In this document: one piece after another, positions 1 to 6,945 of the stretch | Layout of the letters: each line of letters opens with the position of its first letter | How positions within the stretch are numbered: the first letter of the stretch is position 1 | Source of the DNA: an uncultured Succinivibrio sp. | Lineage (GTDB): Bacteria > Pseudomonadota > Gammaproteobacteria > Enterobacterales > Succinivibrionaceae | Length of the DNA: 18,368 nt | Assembly: GCA_902772715.1 (NCBI GenBank) | Contig: CACYBT010000153.1 | Coordinates: 1 to 18,368 of the forward strand | Reading direction: 5' to 3' | Translations under genes and position numbers: made by a program | Notes under the pieces: generated by a model | The model's database searches: none | Told to the model about the DNA's origin: nothing | Seen by the model: the letters and a program-made list of their open reading frames with translations, nothing else

Positions 1-1
1 A

Positions 2-130
2 GACAGCATAAATGAAATTGCAACACGTTGTGGCTTTAAAGATCCTTGCTACTTTACCAAACTTTTCCGTAGATTCAAGGGAACCTCGCCTCGCGAATTC
101 AGAGAAGAGATGCCTGTCAAACTAGGATAA
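2..130 (+). CDS. AraC-family transcriptional regulator, C-terminal fragment (5' end outside window)
   Basis: This is the last 43 codons of a gene that begins before the window. The reading frame carries the second helix-turn-helix of an AraC/XylS regulator: SINEIATRCGFKDPCYFTKL followed by FRRFKGTSPREFRE. This matches the family signature, in which IA..CGF is the start of the helix pair, YF...F is the recognition helix, and G.SP..FR is the closing motif. It ends at TAA (128-130), 8 residues after the motif, as is usual for the family. The effector-binding domain lies outside the window, so the regulated pathway cannot be told. It converges on lptF with 179 bases between the two stop codons. 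The family call is secure; the role is unknown. Confidence 0.9.
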   Translation, partial: DSINEIATRCGFKDPCYFTKLFRRFKGTSPREFREEMPVKLG

Positions 131-260
131 GCGTTCCCCGCCTTCTGAAAAGCAAAAGGACTTCTACAGCAGTGTTAGGGGGTTATGATTATTTCTTTGA
201 CTAAAGTAACATAAAGAAGTCGCTTTTACCGTTACTCTCAAAATGCCAGCTGTTTTTCTT

Positions 261-287
261 CAAAAATATATGTTTCGAGAAAACATA
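261..287 (-). terminator. Possible weak terminator after lptF
   Basis: Read on the minus strand, a perfect 7-bp stem TATGTTT / AAACATA with a 5-base loop (TCTCG) is followed by TATTTTTG, 23 bases after the lptF stop. The stem is AT-rich, so it would be a weak intrinsic terminator. No better candidate lies between lptF and the araC-type gene. Confidence 0.3.
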
Positions 288-309
288 GCATAGTGTATTA
301 TTTACTTCT

Positions 310-1434
310 TTATTTGCGAGCCTGCTTTACATTATTCACGCTCTTTTTAGACATATATTTGTATTTCTTATCCATATTAAGTGGGATCAGCACACATAGA
401 CCAAATATGAAAGGAACTAAATACATGCCAGGATAGAGCGGAATCACATCCGTATTGAGAAGATTTCGCATCGACAGTATAGCCATATAGTAAGAAACAA
501 AAAGAATGATAGCCGGTCCAAGACGCGCAAATTTTCCCTGTCTTGGGTTAATCATCGACAGCGGCACAGCCATCAGCGCCACGATAAAACATGCAAAAAT
601 AGGTGCAATCCGCCACTGTAATTCAATTCCGGCAGCCTTGGTATCCATATGAAGCAATTCGCTTGTAGCTAAACTCTGTAAAGATTCATTGTCAACCTTA
701 CTTTCATCTGCAATCGGAACTGGTACAGAAAGAGTAGTAAAGTCAACTTTTTCAACCGTGAGTTCAGGATTTAAAATTCTGTAGGCAATGCCCTTTTCTA
801 GAACAACCCAACGAAAACCGCTTGAATCTACCATCATGTGCCCAGATTCAGAAGTTAAAAACAGATGATTGAACTTGTTGTCATGCTTAAATTTTACATT
901 ATTCATGATAAAGACCTGTCCCATCTGCTTCTCGTCATCATTGCCGTCAACTTCTTGGATATAGATGGTGTAATCCCCAAAATCAGTAAATTTACCACTT
1001 TCAATTGGCAGATAGCGAGGATTATTTTGCGCTGTTTCACTTAAAATCTTCTGTTCTGCAGTGGCCCATGGCATAAGATAAAGCGTATTGATACAGGTAA
1101 GCACCCCAGAAATTACGGCAAGAATAAGACAGATTTTAGAAATGGAAATTGCAGAAATGCCAACAGAGCGCAGTACTACCATTTCAGAATCAGATGACAT
1201 ACGTGACAGAGAAACAATAATACCAATGTAGAGAGTCATAGGGATCAGAATATATCCTAAAGACGGCAGAGAATAAAGCACCATATTTGGAACCACATCC
1301 ATTGGTATACTGCCTGCGGACGCCTGTCCTAAATAATTTATCGCCGACTGGCTGGTAAATACAGATATGAGCACCAACATTGTCACCATCTGTACTTTAA
1401 TAATATCTTTGAAAATATACGTTTTTAATATCAA
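310..1434 (-). CDS. lptF: LPS export ABC transporter permease LptF
   Basis: LptF is one of two inner-membrane permeases of the LptB2FG complex that extracts lipopolysaccharide from the inner membrane for transport to the cell surface. The 374 residues (E. coli LptF is about 366) have the family layout: membrane segments near residues 12-33, 58-78 and 98-120, a periplasmic jellyroll-type region of about 150 residues, then three more segments near 277-296, 303-323 and 334-353. The stretch ELQWRIAPIF...ALMAVPLS..NPRQGK matches LptF better than LptG. The start is TTG (1434-1432). An AGGA motif 7 bases upstream supports it, and that motif overlaps the holB TAG stop, which suggests translational coupling. 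No lptG lies next to it, unlike the usual lptF-lptG pair; downstream comes only the convergent AraC-type gene. The family is certain; F rather than G is likely. Confidence 0.9.
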   Translation of the reverse strand: MILKTYIFKDIIKVQMVTMLVLISVFTSQSAINYLGQASAGSIPMDVVPNMVLYSLPSLGYILIPMTLYIGIIVSLSRMSSDSEMVVLRSVGISAISISKICLILAVISGVLTCINTLYLMPWATAEQKILSETAQNNPRYLPIESGKFTDFGDYTIYIQEVDGNDDEKQMGQVFIMNNVKFKHDNKFNHLFLTSESGHMMVDSSGFRWVVLEKGIAYRILNPELTVEKVDFTTLSVPVPIADESKVDNESLQSLATSELLHMDTKAAGIELQWRIAPIFACFIVALMAVPLSMINPRQGKFARLGPAIILFVSYYMAILSMRNLLNTDVIPLYPGMYLVPFIFGLCVLIPLNMDKKYKYMSKKSVNNVKQARK

Positions 1435-1441
1435 TGTAAAA

Positions 1442-1446
1442 TCCTA
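1442..1446 (-). promoter_or_regulatory. Ribosome binding site for lptF that overlaps the holB stop
   Basis: On the minus strand TAGGA contains both the holB stop (TAG, 1446-1444) and the AGGA Shine-Dalgarno core, 7 bases before the TTG start of lptF. This supports the unusual start codon and implies coupled translation of holB and lptF. Confidence 0.7.
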
Positions 1447-2517
1447 ATTCCTTAAACTTGTGAGCCAGGTCAGAAGAAGCGCGTCTGGAGCTGCCACTTT
1501 AAGGCCCTTTTCATAACTAAACATGGATTGCAGTTCTTGATAGGCAAAAAAAAGTTTTTCACTAGGTATTGTAGCTAATTTTTTTAGATCAAGTGAAGAT
1601 AAAAATGGTAATTCTGATTGAGCAACTCTGGCTTTATACTTTATTAGTTCTAACAGCAGTTCTTCTAGAATATAGCGCTGCATCAGCGGAGTAAATTTTT
1701 TTAGCAAACCAAGCAGGGAATTGCAAAAGGATGCTTTATCAAAAAGCTCCTTTTCCAGAGTCTGTAAAAAAAACATAACATCTTCATCATAACCGGCATT
1801 AAGATATTCAAGAGCCTTAAGAGGTGAATTTTTTGATAATACTAAAGCCACCTTGGCTCTTTTTTCATCGTAGTTGTCTTTAAGATGTGTTTTTAAAAAG
1901 TTCTCAATCTGCGAAAAATCTTGACACAGAACCTCCATTTTAAAGGCTCGCGAAAGCAGTGTTGCCGGTAAATCCTCGAATTTTTCGGTAAGGATTATCA
2001 TCAGCGTATCAGCAGCAGGCTCTTCAAAAGTTTTTAAAAGTGCATTAGCCGATGACTCAGAAAGGCACTGCCCTTTGGAGACCACAGCCACCTTTCCATT
2101 ACCCAAAACTGAGCCCTCATAGATCCAAGAGATCAAGGAACGCACAGATTCCACTCTGATATTGCCCTTCATCTCCTCATCACTGTCACTGAGATCTGCC
2201 TGCAGATTTTCAAAAGTATTAGCAAGATCGGCAAAGTCTTTATCTTGCCCACTGTTTTTTGCAGTCGTTAAAAACATAATGTCAGGATGAGAGCCATCGC
2301 GATTATTAAAAAGCAGACAGGACTTGCAATTATCCTGAACTAACTCCTCATACTCATATTTTTTATGCTGGCACAGATACATTCTTGCCATTCCAAGCAC
2401 TAGTTCTTCGATACCAAGATTTGCCTGACCCGCCAAAATTAAAGAAGAAGGCAGACGACCTTGTCTTAGTGCCAGTTTAAATCTGTTATATGTGGGTATA
2501 AGCCAAGGATAAAGCAT
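1444..2517 (-). CDS. holB: DNA polymerase III subunit delta'
   Basis: Delta' is a structural arm of the clamp-loader complex that places the sliding clamp on primed DNA during replication. At 357 residues it is slightly longer than E. coli HolB (334). Supporting features are the N-terminal YPW..PTYNRFKLAL, a degenerate non-catalytic P-loop region (AGQANLGIEEL, about 29-39), the zinc-module remnant NCKSCLLF..RDGSHPDI (about 63-80), and the diagnostic SSANALLKTFEEPAADT followed by LPATLLSRAFKME. Zinc ligands seen are C49, C64 and C67. The fourth expected Cys, three residues before C64, is Gln. The usual SRC triad in LLSR(C) reads SRA. The ATG start lies 3 bases after the tmk stop with AGG 7 bases upstream, so tmk and holB are almost certainly cotranscribed, as in E. 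coli. The assignment is firm. Confidence 0.93.
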   Translation of the reverse strand: MLYPWLIPTYNRFKLALRQGRLPSSLILAGQANLGIEELVLGMARMYLCQHKKYEYEELVQDNCKSCLLFNNRDGSHPDIMFLTTAKNSGQDKDFADLANTFENLQADLSDSDEEMKGNIRVESVRSLISWIYEGSVLGNGKVAVVSKGQCLSESSANALLKTFEEPAADTLMIILTEKFEDLPATLLSRAFKMEVLCQDFSQIENFLKTHLKDNYDEKRAKVALVLSKNSPLKALEYLNAGYDEDVMFFLQTLEKELFDKASFCNSLLGLLKKFTPLMQRYILEELLLELIKYKARVAQSELPFLSSLDLKKLATIPSEKLFFAYQELQSMFSYEKGLKVAAPDALLLTWLTSLRN

Positions 2518-2520
2518 ATG

Positions 2521-3147
2521 CTAACCTAAAAGTTTATCAAGATGTGAAGTAATATCCAAACTTACCTTGGAAATCGGTTGTGAGGCATCAATGACAATGA
2601 TGTGCTCAGGATCTTTTCTGGCAAATTCCAAATACGTCTCTCGAACCCTCAGGAAAAAATCCATCTTGGCAAGTTCAAATCTGTCACGACCGCCACGATT
2701 TTCCACACGCTGCATACCCACATTAACATCTAGATCAAGTAAAAAGGTCACATTAGGATGAAAAGAACCTAATACCATACGGCGCATAGCCTCAAGATAC
2801 TCCATGGGTATACCGCGTCCGCCTCCCTGATAGGCAATCGATGACAGATCATGCCGATCACAGATTACATCTATTCCCTTGTTTAGGGAAGGTTTTATGA
2901 AATTATGTACCAGCTGTTCTCGAGCAGCGTACATAAGAAGCATTTCCGTAATATCCTGCATTTGTTCCTGAGTGCGTGATTTTTTTAGGATAGTACGGAT
3001 CTCTTCGGCAATTTCGGTTCCCCCAGGCTCTCTCACACACTCAACCTTACGCTGTCTTTTTTCAAGATAGGTCTTGATGACATCAATCTGAGTACTCTTA
3101 CCGGCGCCCTCTGAGCCTTCAAGTGTTATGAACAATCCCTGTTGCAT
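2521..3147 (-). CDS. tmk: Thymidylate kinase
   Basis: Tmk phosphorylates dTMP to dTDP with ATP, an essential cytoplasmic step of dTTP synthesis. From the ATG at 3147 the protein has 208 residues (E. coli 213). It shows the P-loop FITLEGSEGAGKST (residues 6-19), VREPGGT (dTMP-binding DR/EPGG region), the D-R-H motif in VICDRHDLSSIAYQGGGRG, and the Arg-rich LID segment ENRGGRDRFE. I chose this start because TGAGGA sits 4-5 bases before it and because the protein then begins right at the first beta strand, as in relatives. A longer in-frame version from TTG at 3258 adds 37 residues with no family match and no ribosome binding site. Downstream, holB follows after 3 bases. Confidence 0.95.
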   Translation of the reverse strand: MQQGLFITLEGSEGAGKSTQIDVIKTYLEKRQRKVECVREPGGTEIAEEIRTILKKSRTQEQMQDITEMLLMYAAREQLVHNFIKPSLNKGIDVICDRHDLSSIAYQGGGRGIPMEYLEAMRRMVLGSFHPNVTFLLDLDVNVGMQRVENRGGRDRFELAKMDFFLRVRETYLEFARKDPEHIIVIDASQPISKVSLDITSHLDKLLG

Positions 3148-3333
3148 ATAATCCTCACCCCCAACGTCCGTTGCAATTATGTTCGAGGAGGATGGATGTA
3201 ACAAATCCTCTTCTCCCGCCGCAAATGCGGTTTGTATACGGCGCGATGTAAACTTCAACGGCAGTAAAATGTCAAATACCTTATTACAGCGACAGCGGAA
3301 TTTATATTCATCATGACCTTGAAAAAACAGCCA
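3148..3333 (-). other. Open frame running into tmk; possible gene remnant
   Basis: Immediately after a TAG (3336-3334) the tmk reading frame is open for 62 codons up to the tmk ATG. It has no ATG or GTG in frame; the only usable start seen is TTG at 3258, which lacks a ribosome binding site. The conceptual peptide includes GHDEYKFRCRCNKVFDI, which has a protein-like composition with a C-x-C pair, but I recognise no family. It may be a decayed fragment, or noise. A one-base change in the A6/T6 run at 3322-3327 would join this frame to the small ORF just upstream (3350-3451), if the intervening stop at 3350-3352 is also read through. Confidence 0.2.
3152..3157 (-). promoter_or_regulatory. Ribosome binding site that fixes the tmk start
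   Basis: TGAGGA on the minus strand lies 4 bases before ATG 3147-3145. It decides the start of tmk at this ATG rather than at the upstream TTG (3258). Confidence 0.75.
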
Positions 3334-3349
3334 CTACCGAACTTTCAGA

Positions 3350-3451
3350 TTAATATTCCGCCAGTTCCGCAAGAAAATCCTTCTGTGACGGATCTTTTAA
3401 AGAAGCCAAAGTTGTGAACTTGTAACGGTCTTCATGTGTAAAACTTTTCAT
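3350..3451 (-). CDS. Possible 33-residue small protein or gene fragment between mltG and tmk
   Basis: An ATG (3451-3449) opens 33 codons ending in TAA (3352-3350). The peptide starts MKSFTHEDRYKFTTLASLKD and ends DFLAELAEY. It is charged and helix-prone, and looks like natural protein rather than random translation. Only a weak purine stretch (AAGATGG) lies upstream. It sits in the 346-base spacer between mltG and tmk, where E. coli has no gene. I do not recognise the sequence. It could be a true small protein, the N-terminus of a decayed gene, or chance. Confidence 0.25.
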   Translation of the reverse strand: MKSFTHEDRYKFTTLASLKDPSQKDFLAELAEY

Positions 3452-3493
3452 CCATCTTATTATTTAGTCCAAAACCTGTGGTAGCGTTCCTGT

Positions 3494-4636
3494 TTACTTA
3501 TCTGCCTTTTGAACCGCTTTATCCTGTACTTTTTCCACAGTGTTCTTATCTTCACCTTTTTTTCCGCTATTATATTCTTTAACCTTTTGTCGATATGCGG
3601 CTACCGCTTTATTATGGTCCTTTAAGGTACTGCTGAAAACGTGACCGGCTTTAGGTGAAATATCTTTGGCTACAAAATACAGAACATCGCTATCTGCCGG
3701 ATGTAATGCCGCATGAATGGATTCTGCACGCGGCATACAGATAGGTGTAGGTGGCAGTCCGTCACGGGTATAAGTGTTATAAGGAGAATCTGTCTTCAAA
3801 TCAGTTTTTTTCAGACTCCCATTGAATAGCGGATCAATTCCATACATTACAGTAGGATCGGTCTGCAGACGCATGTTTTTTTCAAGACGGTTATGAAACA
3901 CGGCTGCCACATATTCACGTTCATCATCAACAAGTGTCTCTCTTTCAATGATCGAGGCTAAAATAACCGCTTCATAAGGAGTTTTAAGAACATTATCCGA
4001 GGTTCTATTGTCCCATTCTTCCTTTAATATCTGCAGCTGCTTTACGATAGCAAGACGAAACATGCTTAAGAAAGGAGTGTGCTCATACATTGGATAGGTG
4101 GCAGGATTAATAAGGCCTTCAAGACTCTCCGTTTTACTATCTAAAATTTCAAGTAGCTCCTGATGTTCACTGAGGATCTTCTTAAGAAAATCCCCTTTAT
4201 TCACAATACTTGAAAAAAAATCAGGATCTTTTAGGGTTTCACTTTGTTCACCGATTTTTTTCATGATTTTGGCATAATTGGTTCCTTCCACAACTGTAAA
4301 GGTTGGATAGGATTTTATGACCACGTTCCCCTTTTGCATGTCCTGAAGAATTGCATCTAAACTTTTGTTTTGGATCATATACTCGCCGCTTAATATAGCA
4401 GCATAGTGATGAGTATAGTGAAGATAAAATTTGGCAACCAGTCTGTCTATTGGATCTGTGACCAGATCATTGATGACAGTCATTGCCGTAGAACCGGTTT
4501 TTAAATCATAAAATTCTTGGGTAGTACTTACTGGTTTTTCTAAAAAATTCTCATATGATCTGTAGCAGATAAACGCGAAAATCAAGCCTAGCAAGACAAA
4601 AAAAAGCACGGATCCAAGAAAAATCTTAAGTTTCAT
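3494..4636 (-). CDS. mltG: Endolytic murein transglycosylase MltG
   Basis: MltG is an inner-membrane lytic transglycosylase that cuts nascent peptidoglycan strands and is thought to end glycan chain growth. The 380 residues have one N-terminal membrane anchor (about 5-25), a LysM-like region, and the YceG domain. Catalytic Glu is E231 in ASIIERET, matching E218 of E. coli, followed by RLQTDPTVMYG, PYNTYTRDGLPP and LYFVAKD...GHVFSSTLKDHN. The tail after about residue 356 is lysine-rich and extra relative to E. coli. The family LEG..(F/W)PDTY motif reads LEGLINPATY, so the Asp is Ala. The ATG start has only a poor upstream ribosome binding site. It is upstream of tmk-holB as in E. coli; pabC is not adjacent. 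Confidence 0.94.
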   Translation of the reverse strand: MKLKIFLGSVLFFVLLGLIFAFICYRSYENFLEKPVSTTQEFYDLKTGSTAMTVINDLVTDPIDRLVAKFYLHYTHHYAAILSGEYMIQNKSLDAILQDMQKGNVVIKSYPTFTVVEGTNYAKIMKKIGEQSETLKDPDFFSSIVNKGDFLKKILSEHQELLEILDSKTESLEGLINPATYPMYEHTPFLSMFRLAIVKQLQILKEEWDNRTSDNVLKTPYEAVILASIIERETLVDDEREYVAAVFHNRLEKNMRLQTDPTVMYGIDPLFNGSLKKTDLKTDSPYNTYTRDGLPPTPICMPRAESIHAALHPADSDVLYFVAKDISPKAGHVFSSTLKDHNKAVAAYRQKVKEYNSGKKGEDKNTVEKVQDKAVQKADK

Positions 4637-4763
4637 AAGTGCTTATCGTACCTTAAACGTAGTTATTGTAAAAAGAAATATGCAATTCCCTTGGTGCATA
4701 TATACTGACGCACGTGACTTAGATGAAGAAAGACGGCAAACAACCCTTGCAACACATTATAAT

Positions 4764-6185
4764 TTAACCCTGTTTAGGCTTTACCCTAGTGCTTTTACAG
4801 TCAGTTACTTGAGAAAAAGTTCCTCTTCTCTTTTTTTGCTCGAACATCTCCTCATTAACAATGTGCATCAGATTATGAAAATCGCGACCATGAGAAATGG
4901 TATTGCACGAGCCCACAACCGCCCCAAGATTTATCGAAAAATTACCATACTTTATATCGGTATTCAGCACCTCACTTAAATCAGCCTGAACTCTTTCTAC
5001 ATCAATAGTTGACTTGATTTTGGGGATAAAAATAATAAATTCAGAGCCAATACGGCAGACCATATCAGTGTAACTTAAACAAACGCGAATATTTTTTGTC
5101 GCCTCTTTGAGCATGGCATCACCAACACTGTAGTCATAGCACGAATTTATCTGTTTAAAGAGCGTAAGCTCAACTACCACAAAGCCATGTTCATACTGAT
5201 TTTTCAGCTGTCTTTTGACAATTTTGAAGAAATTTTCATGATACATGGTATCCGTAAGCCGGTCTTTATCATTATTTCTACGACTCGTATACACAAAACT
5301 CACAAGATAATATCCCATCATCAGTGTGATCAACCACAATCCTGACATAACAGAAATAAATTTAATATAGAAATTGCTTGAAAGCGCTCTATCCTTTACA
5401 CGCAAAGCCATATCCCAACGCTGCTTGCCAAAGAAAATGGACTTTTGAATAACCCCCGCTCCTTTACGTTTAAAAAGCGTGGAATCACCCCAGATAAAAT
5501 CGTGAGACCCCTTGTAGATTGAGGCTCGTATGGCGTACACAAATATATCGTCTTCTGCGGTCAGTTTAATACTCTCTAAAAGCTTGTAAAAATCTACAAG
5601 AACTCCTATATATCCCCAGTATTCCTTACCCACATAGACCGCCTGTCTGCAGAAAATAATGAGCGCATGAGACTTTGCCGAAATGACAGGCCCCTGTACC
5701 ACCACATCATCTGGGTTGTTTTTGGTTAGATTTATATAATATTTTGAAGAACTGTCAGAAAAAGTAAGTTCTCCGCTCAGACTGTTGACGTTGTCTGAAA
5801 TTAAAGCGGAATAGTTATCCTCTGGTACTACTATGTATCCTAGCACAAAGCTATCATCTTTTTTTATATAAGAGAAGGTATCCGAGTGCAGGAGCTCGTC
5901 GTGGACAAATTTTTTTATTTCCTCAACTGTGACTTTGTCATCAGACTGAATAAAAGCGGTTAATTTTGAGACATCGTTGGTAATATTCTGATAATCATTA
6001 AGAATATTCGAGGAAACATTTACCATTCTCTCGGCACTGATAATACCGTTTTTCTGGTCTCTGAGCCCCTCTAGGACATGGCTTATATAAAAACTTCCAG
6101 AAACATACAGAAAAGTTACCGCAACGAACATTACAAAATACAGGTAACTACCGCATACATCACGAAGAAAACGAAAAAAAATCAT
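4764..6185 (-). CDS. Membrane receptor with CHASE-like sensor and degenerate GGDEF domain
   Basis: Numbering is from ATG 6185 (473 residues). Membrane helices lie near 13-35 and 275-297. Between them is a periplasmic region of about 235 residues with CHASE-like features (QGPVISAKSHALIIFCRQAV, then YWGYIGVLVDFYKLLES and a late FGKQRWDMAL). The cytoplasmic part (about 307-456) is a GGDEF fold: D-R-L-T at 308-311, LFKQIN at 342-347 and VGDAMLKEA. The active-site motif reads IGSEF (379-383) instead of GGDEF, and the metal-site D-x-D segment reads E-L-T. Cyclic-di-GMP synthesis is therefore unlikely; a GTP-sensing or protein-partner role is possible. There is no EAL domain. The start is uncertain: ATG 6185 and TTG 6212 both lack a clear ribosome binding site. 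It is codirectional with mltG, 127 bases downstream. Confidence 0.8.
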   Translation of the reverse strand: MIFFRFLRDVCGSYLYFVMFVAVTFLYVSGSFYISHVLEGLRDQKNGIISAERMVNVSSNILNDYQNITNDVSKLTAFIQSDDKVTVEEIKKFVHDELLHSDTFSYIKKDDSFVLGYIVVPEDNYSALISDNVNSLSGELTFSDSSSKYYINLTKNNPDDVVVQGPVISAKSHALIIFCRQAVYVGKEYWGYIGVLVDFYKLLESIKLTAEDDIFVYAIRASIYKGSHDFIWGDSTLFKRKGAGVIQKSIFFGKQRWDMALRVKDRALSSNFYIKFISVMSGLWLITLMMGYYLVSFVYTSRRNNDKDRLTDTMYHENFFKIVKRQLKNQYEHGFVVVELTLFKQINSCYDYSVGDAMLKEATKNIRVCLSYTDMVCRIGSEFIIFIPKIKSTIDVERVQADLSEVLNTDIKYGNFSINLGAVVGSCNTISHGRDFHNLMHIVNEEMFEQKKRRGTFSQVTDCKSTRVKPKQG

Positions 6186-6210
6186 GGGCAAACCAGGCAA
6201 ATATAAAAAC

Positions 6211-6226
6211 AAATCAAAGTTGATTT
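6211..6226. repeat. 16-base dyad upstream of the GGDEF-like gene
   Basis: AAATCAA-AG-TTGATTT has perfect 7-base arms around a 2-base centre, 26 bases before the ATG of the receptor gene. It could be an operator. It is not the FNR arrangement (TTGAT-N4-ATCAA), because the half-sites face the other way. Confidence 0.3.
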
Positions 6227-6945
6227 TAGCGCTATCTCAAACTTAATGCATAAAATATTAAAAAGAGTGTGACATCTTGCATCTAATTCTTAATATACCG
6301 CAATGATATTTATTATATAACCCTAGTAAACATGGTAAGGCGGAATGGTTTTTGCGATGAATCACTCAAAGGCGTTTTACTTTAATTAATTTGTTGAAAC
6401 CTTAGGCAAAGTGATAAAATACAAAATCGTGCTTCTCACAAGAGTACTTGTCGCACCTCATTAGTATCTGCAGGCAAAAAACTGATGATATACAAGCAAA
6501 ATTCTGTAACGCTCATGCATAGTCTAAATTCTTTTAGATTTATGTTATTGAACAAAAGGATAAATACCAAAACAGCTCCTGCTTTACCCTCCTTGTACTG
6601 CAACTTAAAAGTTTTGGGGGATGGAATTGGAGAAAGACATATGGTATTTTCCGTTAATATTATTGCGAAAGTACATTTATTCCGTTTTTTTGAGGAGTAA
6701 TAGAGACTTTATAACCTGCAGAATTTGATTGAATTTAGACGGGCAGCATAAGGGCAATTTCTGGTCAACCCCAAAAGTTCCCTGCCTGTATAGATTTTCA
6801 CATTATGCCAAGATAAAGGGTTACCAAGCAGATATTTTTGCAAATAGGAACAAAAATTGCTGTAATTAGGCATAAAGACATAAACAATGAGATTCGGTCG
6901 CCATTAGGCACTTCCAACACACTACATAAAAAGGCTTTTGCAACT
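6227..6945. other. Long noncoding gap between the divergent receptor gene and valS
   Basis: About 720 bases hold no gene I can support. A candidate + strand promoter is TTGTTG (6391-6396), 18 bases, TAAAAT (6415-6420), preceded by an AT-rich stretch; it would give a leader of over 500 bases. A small hairpin TCTAAA-TTCT-TTTAGA lies at 6523-6538. GAGGAG occurs near 6691 without a start codon at useful distance. Inverted pair GGCAG (6742-6746) and CTGCC (6781-6785 area) could fold a stem around 6740-6787. The last 108 bases before valS are in frame with it but have no family match. No tRNA or known riboswitch pattern was seen. Confidence 0.4.
6391..6420 (+). promoter_or_regulatory. Candidate sigma-70-type promoter in the valS upstream gap
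   Basis: TTGTTG and TAAAAT with an 18-base spacer (the alternative TTGAAA gives 15 bases), with an AT-rich upstream stretch. It is the best-looking pair I found on the + strand between 6213 and 6945, but it lies about 525 bases before valS. Confidence 0.25.

Noticed and set aside
159..225. Inverted repeat GACTTCT / AGAAGTC as terminator of the AraC-type gene
   Set aside because: Loop of about 49 bases and only a short T-run; too weak to list as a feature.
3148..3258. Longer tmk beginning at TTG 3258 (37 extra residues)
   Set aside because: No ribosome binding site and no family match for the added residues; ATG 3147 has a strong one and gives the normal length.
4756..4763. TATAAT upstream of mltG on the minus strand
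   Set aside because: No acceptable -35 hexamer at 16-18 bases; AT-rich context makes chance likely.
6485..6700. 71-codon + strand ORF before valS
   Set aside because: No ribosome binding site, no recognisable motif and an unnatural residue composition; likely chance.
6742..6787. GGCAG / CTGCC pair as a transposon end or attenuator
   Set aside because: Single short arm pair with a long loop, no T-run and no target duplication.
6838..6945. Longer valS beginning at TTG 6838
   Set aside because: The extra 36 residues have no counterpart in ValS, and ATG 6946 aligns with the E. coli start.
6213..6945. T-box or tRNA gene upstream of valS
   Set aside because: No T-box sequence, specifier-loop pattern or cloverleaf; T-boxes are also not expected in this group.
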